Shown piece after piece: positions 36,164 to 44,529 of a stretch of 64,000 bases of DNA. The notes below the pieces were generated by a model that saw nothing but the letters and a program-made list of their open reading frames with translations, made no database searches and was not told where the DNA came from. Source of the stretch: Roseovarius sp. THAF27 (GTDB lineage: Bacteria; Pseudomonadota; Alphaproteobacteria; Rhodobacterales; Rhodobacteraceae). Made by a program: the position numbers and the translations under genes. The stretch is from positions 186,001-250,000 of the forward strand of contig NZ_CP045393.1 of the NCBI RefSeq assembly GCF_009363655.1, given 5' to 3'. Position 1 is the first letter of the stretch, and each line of letters begins with the position of its first letter.

Positions 36164-36877
36164 TTATGCAGGGCCCCAGCTGACATCGCCGAGGAAGATA
36201 TAGCCCGCGCCGTAGATCGTCTTGATCAGGCGGGGGTTCTTGGGGTCTTCGCGCAGCTTGGTGCGCAGGCGCGAGATGCGGACGTCCATGGCGCGGTCGA
36301 AGCTTTCGCCGGCGGCGCCGCCCAGGGCCTCTTGCATGGCCTGGCGCGAGATCAGGCGCTTGGGGCGGTCGAGGAAGAGGCGCAGCACCTCGCCCTCGGC
36401 ATGGGAAAAGGGTGTTTCCTGCCCGGTGTCGTCTTCCAGCACGTAGCGGTCGAAATGCGCGGTCCAGGGACCGAAGCGGGCGGTGTTGCCGATCTGCGAG
36501 GTGGGCGCGTCGCGGCGCAGGCGGGCGCGGATGCGGGCCACGACCTCGGCCGGATCGAAGGGTTTGATGATGTAGTCGTCGGCGCCAAGCTCCAGCCCGG
36601 TGACGCGGTCCTGCACCTCGGCGCGGCCGGAGATGATGATGACACGCGCGCCCTGTTCCAGCGCCAGGCGATGCACCAGCGTCAGCCCGTCGCGGTCGGG
36701 CAGCGAGAGGTCCACGAGGCAGATATCGGGCGAGGTGGAGCGCAGCGCGGCCTCGAATTCGGTCGCGCGGGCGAAGGTGAGCGTGCGAAAGCCGGCCTCT
36801 TCCAGGGTCTGGGCCAGCATGGTGCGAATGGCCGGCTCATCATCGAGGATGGTGACGAGAGGGCACGTGTCGGTCAT
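36164..36877 (-). CDS. OmpR/PhoB-type response regulator
   Basis: 237 residues: receiver domain with acidic pair Asp12-Asp13, phospho-acceptor Asp56 (CLVDLSLPD) and the conserved Lys in DDYIIKPFD, then a winged-helix output domain (SRLRTKLREDPKNPRLIKTIYGAGYIF). The start overlaps the stop of the hybrid kinase (ATGA), so they are a cognate pair. The nearby acyl-CoA ligase and ABC transporter genes are the most likely targets. Confidence 0.93.
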   Translation of the reverse strand: MTDTCPLVTILDDEPAIRTMLAQTLEEAGFRTLTFARATEFEAALRSTSPDICLVDLSLPDRDGLTLVHRLALEQGARVIIISGRAEVQDRVTGLELGADDYIIKPFDPAEVVARIRARLRRDAPTSQIGNTARFGPWTAHFDRYVLEDDTGQETPFSHAEGEVLRLFLDRPKRLISRQAMQEALGGAAGESFDRAMDVRISRLRTKLREDPKNPRLIKTIYGAGYIFLGDVSWGPA

Positions 36878-38775
36878 GGTGTCGCTCCGCCAGACAGGGC
36901 GGCGCGCAGGGCGCCGGGTTGGAACGGTTTGCGCAGCACCGGCGCGCGGGCGAGGGCGGCGGCGTGCAGCGGATCGGAGGGCGGCAGCGAGGTCATGAGC
37001 ACCGCGGGCGGGTGCCGCGCCGGCAGGGCGTCGATGAGGTCGAGCCCGGTTGCCTCGCCTTCGAGGGTGATGTCGCTGAGGATGGCGGTGATCTCGGGCA
37101 GGCCGTTCAGCAGCGCCTGCGCCTCGGTCGCGCTGGTGGCCTCGATCACCTGATGGCCGTCGGCGCGCAGCATGGCGCGGATGCTTTCGCGCAGGTCGGC
37201 GCTGTCCTCGACCAGGAGGACGAAGCCGGGAGTGTCGTCGGCGCTGGCCTCGCGCAGGGGCAGGCGCAGGGTGACCTGGCCGCCCGCGTCGGTGTTGTCG
37301 ATCATGACGCGACCACCGGCGAGCTTGGTCATGTTGTAAACCATGGTGAGGCCCAGTCCCGAGCCTTCGCCGCCCTTGGTGGTGAAGAACGGATCGAACG
37401 CGTGGCTGCGGACGTGGTCGGAAAAGCCGGGGCCGGTGTCGGAGACGGAGACGTCAAGCCAGGTGTCCTGCACGGTGGTGACGGCAAGCGTGATGCGGCC
37501 CGGCCCCGCGATGGCGTCGCGGGCGTTGAGCAGGAGATTGATCAGAGAATCCTGCAACATGCCGGGATCGAGCAGGCAGGTGCGGGGCGCGTCGGCGGGG
37601 AGGATATCGAGGGTGATCGTGTCGGGCAGGACCGAGCGGGCCAGCGGTTCCAGGTCGTTGAGGAAGGCGGGCAGGTCGGTGGGCACGGGCGTGTGTTCGC
37701 GCGGGCCGGTCATGTCGGCGATGCGGTCGAGCAGGGTGCCGCCGCGCCGCGCCGCGCCCAAGGTGGCGGCGATGAGGTCGGCGGCCTCCTCGGGCAGGGA
37801 CATGGATTGCAGGCGGGACTGCATCCCGAGGATGATGGTCAGCAGGTTCGAGAAATCATGGGCGAGGCCCGATGTCAGCTGGGCGGCCATTTCGCGGCGG
37901 CGGTGCTGGCCCAGGGCGGCGCGGGTCTGGGCCTCTTCGGTGATGTCCATGGACAGGATGTAGACCCCGCCGGTGGCCGGATCGGGGGTGAGCGCGACCC
38001 GGATGCGGCGGGAACTGGCGGCGTGGGTGAACTCGAAGACCGACGGCTCGCCGTCATAGGCGCGGTCGAGATGCGGGGCGATGATGGCATTGGTCTCGTC
38101 CCCCAGCGCGTCGGCGGGGTGAAGGCCGACCGGGTCGGCGGTGCTGCCCGGCATGACCAGCGACAGGCGGCGGTTGGAATAGGTGTAGCGCCGGTCGGGG
38201 CCGACATGGGCGATATGGGCGGGCACCATCTCGGTCGTCAGGCGCATTCGGGCCTCGGCCTCGGACGCCTGGCGCTTGGCCTCTTCCAGCGCGATGATGG
38301 TGGATTCCAGTTGCCGGTTGGCCGCCGCGAGGTCGTCGGAATAGGTGACCAGCCGGTCCGACAGTTCCTCGGACCGGGCGGCGAGCAGCGCCTCCTGCTG
38401 CTTGGCGCGGGAGATGTCGGTGTAGACGGTGACCCAGCCGCCCTGGGGCAGGGGCGAGCCTTCGACGCTGATGGTGCGGCCGTTGGCGCGGGTGCGTTCC
38501 ATGTAATGCGGCTCGAACGCGCGGGCGGTCTCGACCCGGTCGGCGACGAAACGGTCGAGGTCGGTCACCTCGCCATAGTCGCCGCGCTCGGCCAGAAAGC
38601 GGATGGTGTCCTCGAAATGCGCGCCGGGGGTGACCAGCCGGTCGGGCAGGTCGAACATCTCCTGGAAGCGGCGGTTGCAGACGGCGAGATCGAGATTGGC
38701 GTCGTAGATCGTCAGGGCCTGCTGGATGAGGTTGAGGCCCGCCGTTGTCATCTGCGTGGTATCGCGCGGGCTCAT
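36874..38775 (-). CDS. PAS-containing hybrid sensor histidine kinase
   Basis: 633 residues with no obvious membrane helices, so probably cytoplasmic. Two PAS domains (about 12-125 and 175-280) are joined by a coiled coil. The dimerisation/phosphoacceptor motif LAHDFSNLLTIILG has His306, followed by an HATPase domain (PFFTTKGGEGSGLGLTMVYN). The C-terminal receiver has Asp568 (ILSDITLEG) and Lys in RKPFQPG. It overlaps the response regulator downstream and the isomerase upstream, each by ATGA. Confidence 0.93.
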   Translation of the reverse strand: MSPRDTTQMTTAGLNLIQQALTIYDANLDLAVCNRRFQEMFDLPDRLVTPGAHFEDTIRFLAERGDYGEVTDLDRFVADRVETARAFEPHYMERTRANGRTISVEGSPLPQGGWVTVYTDISRAKQQEALLAARSEELSDRLVTYSDDLAAANRQLESTIIALEEAKRQASEAEARMRLTTEMVPAHIAHVGPDRRYTYSNRRLSLVMPGSTADPVGLHPADALGDETNAIIAPHLDRAYDGEPSVFEFTHAASSRRIRVALTPDPATGGVYILSMDITEEAQTRAALGQHRRREMAAQLTSGLAHDFSNLLTIILGMQSRLQSMSLPEEAADLIAATLGAARRGGTLLDRIADMTGPREHTPVPTDLPAFLNDLEPLARSVLPDTITLDILPADAPRTCLLDPGMLQDSLINLLLNARDAIAGPGRITLAVTTVQDTWLDVSVSDTGPGFSDHVRSHAFDPFFTTKGGEGSGLGLTMVYNMTKLAGGRVMIDNTDAGGQVTLRLPLREASADDTPGFVLLVEDSADLRESIRAMLRADGHQVIEATSATEAQALLNGLPEITAILSDITLEGEATGLDLIDALPARHPPAVLMTSLPPSDPLHAAALARAPVLRKPFQPGALRAALSGGATP

Positions 38776-39374
38776 GCGGGATGCTCCTTGGCCCAGGCGA
38801 GGGCGGTGTCGAGCTGGTCGTCACCCCAGAAGAGCTCTTCGCCCACGGTGAAGCTGGGCGCGCCGAAGATGCCGCGGCGCATGGCCTCTTCGGTGGTGTC
38901 GCGCAGGCGGTGCTTGTTGGCGTCGGCCTGGGCCTTGTCGATCAGGTCGGCTGGGAGGTTGGCCGCCGAAAGGCAGGCGGCGATGACGTCCGCATCGGCG
39001 ATGTTCAGGCCTTCGGCGAACTGCATGAGATAGAGGTTCTGGCAAAAGGCGATGCCCTGGGGGTGTTCGAGCGCCAGCTGCGCGGTGCGGGCGGCCAGCA
39101 CGCTGTGCTGGGGCATGGTGTCGGAGCGTTTGAACGTGAGGCCGAGGGCGGCGCAGCGGCGTTCCATGTCGCGCCACATGTAATTGCCCTTGGCGGCGTA
39201 GATCTTGAACGGCGAGGTGTCCCAGCCCTGCGCGGCGAAGATCGGGCCGAGCAGGAAGGGGCGCCAGCGGACGGCCACACCGGCCTGCGTCGCGCGGGCG
39301 GGCAGGCGCATGACGCTGAGATAGGAGTAGGTCGAGGCGAATTCGAACCAGAAATCCATCCGTGGTTTCGTCAT
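38772..39374 (-). CDS. 2-hydroxychromene-2-carboxylate isomerase family protein (kappa-GST/DsbA fold)
   Basis: 200 residues of the DsbA-like kappa-GST family without a CxxC: the N-terminal DFWFEFASTYSYLSVMRLP has the Ser-Tyr glutathione-binding pattern, and GIFGAPSFTVGEELFWGDDQLD closes the protein as in HCCA isomerase. True HCCA isomerases act in naphthalene breakdown; many relatives have unknown substrates. Its stop overlaps the kinase start, tying it to the sensing system. Confidence 0.88.
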   Translation of the reverse strand: MTKPRMDFWFEFASTYSYLSVMRLPARATQAGVAVRWRPFLLGPIFAAQGWDTSPFKIYAAKGNYMWRDMERRCAALGLTFKRSDTMPQHSVLAARTAQLALEHPQGIAFCQNLYLMQFAEGLNIADADVIAACLSAANLPADLIDKAQADANKHRLRDTTEEAMRRGIFGAPSFTVGEELFWGDDQLDTALAWAKEHPA

Positions 39375-39454
39375 GGTGGCGATCCTCTTGCGAGAGGGGC
39401 AATCGACGGGGAAATGGCGGGTATGTCAAGGGTGGGGCTGCGCTGGGGCAGGAG

Positions 39455-39475
39455 ATCCCGGATCAAGTCCGGGAT
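39455..39475 (+). repeat. Hairpin of the TCAAG-loop family
   Basis: ATCCCGGA and TCCGGGAT pair over 8 bp around a TCAAG loop, followed by GACGG. Confidence 0.8.
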
Positions 39476-39793
39476 GACGGTTGGTAATGGCCTGCGCGGA
39501 ATCGAGGCCGCAGGCCGCCGCGCGATCGTCCGCTGACCGAAAGGCAATTGCCTGCAATCGCCGAAAGGGGGCCGCCCGTCACGCCAAAGGCGTGCCGACT
39601 ATTAACTGCGCACCTGAGGTGCGACGGGCTGGCGATTGGGGGACGTGGGCGCGTCGAATGCAGGTTTTGCGGATTTGGCGTGGATAAAGCGCGCTGATGG
39701 AAGGTCGCTCGCCAGCCCGCGGTCTGGCAATCGCACGGCTTACGTGGCGTCTGTTACAATTCGTAAGGATTGGGAAAAGATCAGGAAAAAGTT

Positions 39794-39806
39794 GACGCTC
39801 AGCGTC
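39794..39806. promoter_or_regulatory. Candidate operator dyad upstream of the acyl-CoA ligase
   Basis: Perfect GACGCT-C-AGCGTC symmetry sharing bases with TTGACG (39792-39797), a -35-like hexamer. A plausible target for the divergent response regulator; no -10 is convincing. Confidence 0.35.
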
Positions 39807-39892
39807 GGCTGCGCACTCTATGGTGGATCAAGAATCGTCCCCAGGGGGAGCGGTCTGTTCGCGGGAGAGAGCGGACAAAGGGAGGACAAAAT

Positions 39893-41866
39893 TTGGCACA
39901 GTCGTCGAGAGGCGCGGATGGGCTTGGGTCCATTCCGGCGCTTTTGCAGCGCAACGCCGCCCAGTTCGGCAACCGCCCCGCCTATCGGGAGAAGGAATAC
40001 GGGATCTGGCAAAGCTGGACCTGGGCCGAGGCGGAGCAGGAGATCGAGGCGCTGGCGCTGGGGCTGTTGAAGCTTGGCGTCGATAAAGGCGACTTCATTG
40101 CCATCATCGGGCGCAACCGGCCCTATTTCTACTGGTCGATGGTCGCCGCGCAGTCGGTGGGCGCGATCCCGGTGCCGGTCTATCAGGACAGCGCCAGCGA
40201 CGAGATGGCCTATGTGCTGGACCATTGCGGCGCGCGGTTCGCCATTGTCGAGGACCAGGAGCAGGTCGACAAGATCATCGACATCCAGGACCAGCTGCAT
40301 CAGTTCGAGCACATGATCTATGTCGATCCGAGGGGTCTGCGGAAGTACGATCATGGCAAGCTGCATCCCTTTACGGAGGTTCAGGAACAGGGGCGTGAGG
40401 CGAAGGACACGCTGATGTCCGAGCTCAAGGCGCGGCGCGAGGCCCTGGATTATGACAGCACTTGCGTGATGCTGTATACCTCGGGCACCACAGGCAAGCC
40501 CAAGGGCGTGGTGCTGTCGAACCGCAACATCATCGAGGCGTCGAAATCGTCGTCGGAGTTCGATCACCTGACGCGGAACGAGGAAGTGCTGGCCTACCTG
40601 CCGATGGCCTGGGTGGGGGATTTCATCTTTTCCATCGGGCAGGCCTATTGGTGCGGGTTCTGCGTGAACTGCCCCGAGAGCCCGGACACGATGCAGGTGA
40701 ACCTGCGCGAGATCGGGCCGACCTATTATTTCGCTCCGCCGCGCGTGTTCGAGACGCAGCTTACGAACGTGATGATCCGGATGGAGGATGCCAGCCGGAT
40801 GAAGCAATGGCTGTTCCATACCTTCATGGCGCACGCGCGGAAGGTGGGGCCGGCGATCCTGGACGGCAAGAGCGTCAGCGGGTGGGACCGGCTGAAATAC
40901 AAGCTGGGTGGGCTGCTGGTGTACGGGCCGCTGAAGGATACGCTGGGATTTGGCCGCGTGCGCGTGGGCTATACCGCCGGGGAAGCGATCGGGCCGGAGA
41001 TTTTCGATTTCTACCGCTCCTTGGGCATCAACCTGAAGCAGCTTTACGGGCAGACCGAGGCGTCGGTGTTCATCACGCTTCAGCCCGATGGCGAGGTCTA
41101 TAGCGATACGGTGGGCGTGGCCGCGCCGGGGGTGGAGTTGCGCATCGCCGAGAGTGGCGAGGTGTTCTATCGCGGCGATGGTGTGTTCGAGGAGTATTAC
41201 AAGAACGCCGAGAGCACGGCGAGCACCAAGGATGCCGAGGGCTGGGTCGCGACGGGCGATGCCGGGTTCATCGACGAGGCGACCGGGCATCTGAAGATCA
41301 TCGACCGCGCCAAGGATGTGGGCAAAATGGCCGATGGCAGCCTGTTTGCCCCGAAATACGTGGAAAACAAGCTGAAATTCTATCCCAACATCCTGGAGGC
41401 CGTGGTGTTCGGCAATGGGCGGGAGCAGTGCACGGCCTTCATCAACATCGACCTGAATGCCGTCGGCAACTGGGCCGAGCGGAACAATATCGGCTATGCC
41501 TCCTACCAGGAATTGGCGGGGCATCCGCGCGTGCTGGCGACGGTGAAGGAACACGTGGAAGAGGTGAACCGGAGCCTTTCCGAGGACCCGATGCTGGCGC
41601 ATTGCCAGGTGCACCGCTTCCTTGTGCTGCACAAGGAGCTGGATGCGGATGACGGTGAAATGACCCGGACGCGGAAGGTGCGGCGGGGGGTCATTTCGGA
41701 GAAGTTCGAGGAGTTGCTTGGGGCGCTTTATGACGGCTCGACTGAGAAGTTCACCACGACGGAAGTCACCTATGAGGATGGGCGCAAGGGCAGCATCTCG
41801 GCCACGCTGAAGATCGTGGACGCCGAGGTGGTGCCGGTGGCGCAGGAGAAGGTGGCGGCGGAATGA
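39893..41866 (+). CDS. AMP-binding long-chain-type acyl-CoA synthetase
   Basis: 657 residues of the ANL superfamily, activating a carboxylic acid to its CoA thioester via an acyl-AMP. The phosphate loop is YTSGTTGKPKGVVLSN, the Tyr-Gly-Gln-Thr-Glu motif is LYGQTEASVFI, and AEGWVATGDAGFIDEATGHLKIIDRAKD holds the hinge Asp. Size and order fit the group of ligases that travel with Liv-type ABC transporters. TTG 39893 follows a strong GGGAGGA at 6-7 bases; no ATG fits. First gene of the transporter operon. Confidence 0.92.
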   Translation: MAQSSRGADGLGSIPALLQRNAAQFGNRPAYREKEYGIWQSWTWAEAEQEIEALALGLLKLGVDKGDFIAIIGRNRPYFYWSMVAAQSVGAIPVPVYQDSASDEMAYVLDHCGARFAIVEDQEQVDKIIDIQDQLHQFEHMIYVDPRGLRKYDHGKLHPFTEVQEQGREAKDTLMSELKARREALDYDSTCVMLYTSGTTGKPKGVVLSNRNIIEASKSSSEFDHLTRNEEVLAYLPMAWVGDFIFSIGQAYWCGFCVNCPESPDTMQVNLREIGPTYYFAPPRVFETQLTNVMIRMEDASRMKQWLFHTFMAHARKVGPAILDGKSVSGWDRLKYKLGGLLVYGPLKDTLGFGRVRVGYTAGEAIGPEIFDFYRSLGINLKQLYGQTEASVFITLQPDGEVYSDTVGVAAPGVELRIAESGEVFYRGDGVFEEYYKNAESTASTKDAEGWVATGDAGFIDEATGHLKIIDRAKDVGKMADGSLFAPKYVENKLKFYPNILEAVVFGNGREQCTAFINIDLNAVGNWAERNNIGYASYQELAGHPRVLATVKEHVEEVNRSLSEDPMLAHCQVHRFLVLHKELDADDGEMTRTRKVRRGVISEKFEELLGALYDGSTEKFTTTEVTYEDGRKGSISATLKIVDAEVVPVAQEKVAAE

Positions 41867-41930
41867 CGGGACGACGCTCAGCTGCGCTTTCGCCCCGCCC
41901 GCCATCCCGTGGCGTTTTGGGAGAGTTTTG

Positions 41931-42749
41931 ATGCTTGATCAGACCGAAGGTTACACCACCGAGGATGGTCGCAAGATTGGCGGCGTGGTGATGGAGATGA
42001 AGAACATCACGCTGCGTTTCGGCGGGGTGGTGGCGATCCAGGACATCAGCTTTGACGTGCGCGAGGGCGAGATCCGGGCGATCATCGGGCCCAATGGTGC
42101 GGGCAAGTCCTCGATGCTGAATGTCATCAGTGGCTTCTACAATCCGCAGGAGGGCGAGGTCTGGTACAAGGGCGAGAAGCGCCCGCAGATGAAGCCCTAT
42201 CAGGTGGCGCAGCAGGGGATTGCGCGGACGTTCCAGAACATCGCGCTCTTCGAGGGGATGAGCGTGCTGGACAACGTGATGACAGGGCGCATCCGGCAGA
42301 TGAAATCGGGGCTGTTTTCGCAATCGCTGTGGAAAGGCAAGGCCGAGCGCGAGGAGGTCGAGAACCGGGCTTTCGTGGAGCGGATCATCGACTTTCTGGA
42401 AATCCAGCATATTCGCAAGACGCCGGTTGGGCGGCTGCCCTATGGCCTGAAAAAACGGGTGGAATTGGCGCGGGCGCTGGCCGCCGAGCCGTCGATCCTG
42501 CTGCTGGACGAGCCGATGGCGGGGATGAACGTCGAGGAGAAGGAGGACATGAGCCGCTTTGTCCTTGATGTGAATGACGAGTTCGGGACGACGATTGTTC
42601 TGATCGAGCATGACATGGGCGTGGTGATGGATTTGTCCGACCGTGTGGTTGTGATGGATTACGGCAAGAAGATCGGGGATGGCACGCCTGACGAGGTGCG
42701 CAGCAACCAGGCGGTGATCGACGCCTATCTGGGGGTGGCGCATGATTGA
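41931..42749 (+). CDS. Branched-chain amino acid-type ABC transporter, ATP-binding protein (LivG-like)
   Basis: 272 residues: Walker A IGPNGAGKSSMLN, a LivG-type signature YGLKKRVELARAL, Walker B ILLLDEPMAGMN and a switch His in VLIEHDMGVVM. The 20-residue N-terminal addition (LDQTEGYTTEDGRKIGG) before the usual LivG start is a little long. Partner of the LivF-like ATPase at 47433. The next transporter gene follows only after a repeat-rich 188-base gap. Confidence 0.94.
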   Translation: MLDQTEGYTTEDGRKIGGVVMEMKNITLRFGGVVAIQDISFDVREGEIRAIIGPNGAGKSSMLNVISGFYNPQEGEVWYKGEKRPQMKPYQVAQQGIARTFQNIALFEGMSVLDNVMTGRIRQMKSGLFSQSLWKGKAEREEVENRAFVERIIDFLEIQHIRKTPVGRLPYGLKKRVELARALAAEPSILLLDEPMAGMNVEEKEDMSRFVLDVNDEFGTTIVLIEHDMGVVMDLSDRVVVMDYGKKIGDGTPDEVRSNQAVIDAYLGVAHD

Positions 42750-42764
42750 TGCGGGACGGTCTGC

Positions 42765-42828
42765 GTGGGTTTTCACCCACCAAAGATGGGTTTCCACCCA
42801 TCAAAGATGGGTTTCCACCCATCCTACG
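42765..42828. repeat. Triple hairpin array between livG-like and livH-like genes
   Basis: GTGGGT-TTTC-ACCCAC at 42765-42780, then two copies of ATGGGT-TTCC-ACCCAT (42786-42801 and 42807-42822) at a 21-base period, the last followed by CCTACG (42823-42828). The change of outer pair from G-C to A-T occurs on both sides of the stem. Confidence 0.9.
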
Positions 42829-42858
42829 GGGCGCATGGTCGATGTCCGGCGGTCCGCC

Positions 42859-42879
42859 GTCCCGGCCTTGAGCCGGGAC
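42859..42879 (-). repeat. Hairpin of the TCAAG-loop family, inverted
   Basis: GTCCCGGC and GCCGGGAC pair around CTTGA, the complement of TCAAG, so this copy is in the opposite orientation to the one 16 bases downstream. Confidence 0.75.
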
Positions 42880-42894
42880 CTCGGTGGCCGGGAG

Positions 42895-42915
42895 GCCCCG
42901 GATCAGGTCCGGGGC
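42895..42915 (+). repeat. Hairpin of the TCAAG-loop family
   Basis: GCCCCGGA and TCCGGGGC pair over 8 bp around TCAGG, a one-base variant of the TCAAG loop, 22 bases before the livH-like start. Confidence 0.78.
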
Positions 42916-42937
42916 GGGAATGCGAAGGAGGTTCGTG

Positions 42938-43927
42938 ATGCCTGATCAACTGATATTCGGCATGGAAGTGTTCCTGAACGGTCTGATGGCCGGGGTGCTC
43001 TATGCGCTGGTCGCGCTGGGCTTCGTGCTGATCTACAAGGCCAGCGGCATCTTCAATTATGCGCAAGGGGTCATGGCGCTGTTCGCGGCGCTGACGCTGG
43101 TGGGGATCATGGAAGGGCAGGTGCCATTCAGCCACCTGATCAACGCGATCTTCGGCACGGAAATCCACCATTTCGGCTGGCACGTGCCGGCACTGGCGGC
43201 GATCCTGTTGACGATGGTGGTGATGGTCGCGCTGGCCTGGGTGGTGAATGTGCTGATCTTCAAGCACCTGGTGAACCAGGAGCCGATCATCCTGTTCATG
43301 GCCACGATCGGGCTTGCCTATTTCCTCGAAGGGTTCGGGGACATGATGTGGGGGTCGGACATCAAGACGATGGATGTGGGCCTGCCGCAGGGGATCAACG
43401 AGGTGATCGACGAGACCACGGCGGGGTGGTTTGGATACGGCTTTTTCATCGACAACCTGGATATCGTGGCGACGGTGATCGCGGCCGCGCTGGTCTTCAC
43501 GCTGATCGTGTTCGCGCAATACACCAAACAGGGGCGCGCGATGCGGGCCGTGGCGGACGATCACCAGGCGGCGCTGTCGGTGGGCATTTCGCTGAATTTC
43601 ATCTGGGTGATGGTGTGGTCGCTGGCCGGGTTCGTGGCGCTGGTCGCGGGGATCATGTGGGGCACCAAGTCGGGCGTGCAGTTCTCGCTGTCGCTGATCG
43701 CGCTGAAGGCGCTTCCGGTGTTGATGCTGGGCGGCTTCACCTCGATCCCCGGGGCCATCGTGGGCGGTTTGCTGATCGGGGTGGGCGAGAAGCTCTTCGA
43801 GTTCGCCATCGGCGCGCCCTACCTCGGCGGGGCGACGGAGATCTGGTTTGCCTATGTGCTGGCGCTGATCTTCCTGGTGTTCCGACCGCAGGGCCTTTTT
43901 GGCGAGAAGATCATCGAGAGGGTATGA
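42938..43927 (+). CDS. Branched-chain amino acid-type ABC permease (LivH-like)
   Basis: 329-residue inner-membrane permease with about eight helices. LNGLMAGVLYALVALGFVLIYKASGIFNYAQG is the LivH family signature, and TKQGRAMRAVADDHQAALSVGI marks the coupling loop. ATG 42938 has GAAGGAGG upstream, which excludes the earlier in-frame start. Works with the LivM-like permease at 44874 and the two ATPases. Confidence 0.94.
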   Translation: MPDQLIFGMEVFLNGLMAGVLYALVALGFVLIYKASGIFNYAQGVMALFAALTLVGIMEGQVPFSHLINAIFGTEIHHFGWHVPALAAILLTMVVMVALAWVVNVLIFKHLVNQEPIILFMATIGLAYFLEGFGDMMWGSDIKTMDVGLPQGINEVIDETTAGWFGYGFFIDNLDIVATVIAAALVFTLIVFAQYTKQGRAMRAVADDHQAALSVGISLNFIWVMVWSLAGFVALVAGIMWGTKSGVQFSLSLIALKALPVLMLGGFTSIPGAIVGGLLIGVGEKLFEFAIGAPYLGGATEIWFAYVLALIFLVFRPQGLFGEKIIERV

Positions 43928-43930
43928 GCG

Positions 43931-44143
43931 GTGCGCCTTGAGCAGAGCATAGACTGCCCGGATTGCGGCACGCCCATCGCGATAGAGACGCGGGCGCTGA
44001 TGGAGGGGGCATCTTTTGCCTGCGGCACTTGCGGCGCGGAGATTTCCATGGCGGGGCGCGCCGAGGAAAGCTGGGGCGCGGCGCAGGCGAAGTTCGCGGC
44101 GCTGAAGGCGGATATGCTGAAGGACGGGGAGAGCGGGGCATGA
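43931..44143 (+). CDS. Small zinc-ribbon protein
   Basis: 70 residues starting at GTG 43931, 3 bases after the permease stop, with GAGAGG upstream. Two CxxC knuckles (CPDCGTPIAIET and CGTCGAEISM) 16 residues apart predict one zinc-ribbon; an amphipathic helix follows. The stop overlaps the VOC gene start (ATGA). I do not recognise a named family. Possibly a small adaptor of the transporter system or a redox/zinc protein. Confidence 0.72.
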   Translation: MRLEQSIDCPDCGTPIAIETRALMEGASFACGTCGAEISMAGRAEESWGAAQAKFAALKADMLKDGESGA

Positions 44144-44529
44144 CCCACAAGGCGCGCATCAGCGTGGTCTGCATCGACTGCCAGACCGACGACCTGTCGG
44201 AGGCGACGGCGTTCTGGTCGGCGGCGCTGGGCAAGGACGCAAAGATCGACGAACGCGGGAAATACACCGAGTTCGACGGGCATCGCGGGCACCCGAAGGT
44301 GTTGCTGCAGGCGGTGGATCACGCGCCGCGGGTGCATCTGGATATCGAGACCGACGACCAGGAGGCGGAGTGCGCGCGGCTGACGGCGCTGGGCGCGCGC
44401 GAGGTCGACCGGCTGCGCGGCTGGATCGTGATGGAGGCGCCGACCGGGCACAGGTTCTGCCTGGTGGGGCCGCAGGGCGACGACTGGCCCGGCGACGCGG
44501 CCACGTTCGAGGAAGAGGCCGGGGCATGA
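44140..44529 (+). CDS. VOC-superfamily protein (glyoxalase/bleomycin-resistance fold)
   Basis: 129 residues with paired beta-alpha-beta-beta-beta modules: ISVVCIDCQTDDLSEATAFWSAALG, then PRVHLDIETDDQEAECARLTALGAREV and a closing HRFCLVGPQG. Family members bind metal and act as isomerases, dioxygenases or binders. Metal ligands are not certain: His in VHLDI is a candidate. Coupled by ATGA overlap to genes on both sides within the transporter operon. Confidence 0.85.
   Translation: MTHKARISVVCIDCQTDDLSEATAFWSAALGKDAKIDERGKYTEFDGHRGHPKVLLQAVDHAPRVHLDIETDDQEAECARLTALGAREVDRLRGWIVMEAPTGHRFCLVGPQGDDWPGDAATFEEEAGA

Larger units (their letters stand above)
39375..39892. other. 518-base intergenic region upstream of the acyl-CoA ligase
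   Basis: No gene seen. It holds a TCAAG-loop hairpin (39455-39475), an 11-base inverted repeat CGGGCTGGCGA (39625-39635) with its complement at 39709-39719, a stem CGCACC-TGA-GGTGCG near 39618, and a perfect dyad GACGCTCAGCGTC (39794-39806) overlapping a -35-like TTGACG at 39792. The long divergent spacing and dyad suggest the control region of the ligase/transporter operon. Confidence 0.55.

Noticed and set aside
39375..39892. Remnant gene or insertion sequence
   Set aside because: Frames are short and unlike any protein I know; the inverted repeat is only 11 bases and no target duplication is visible.
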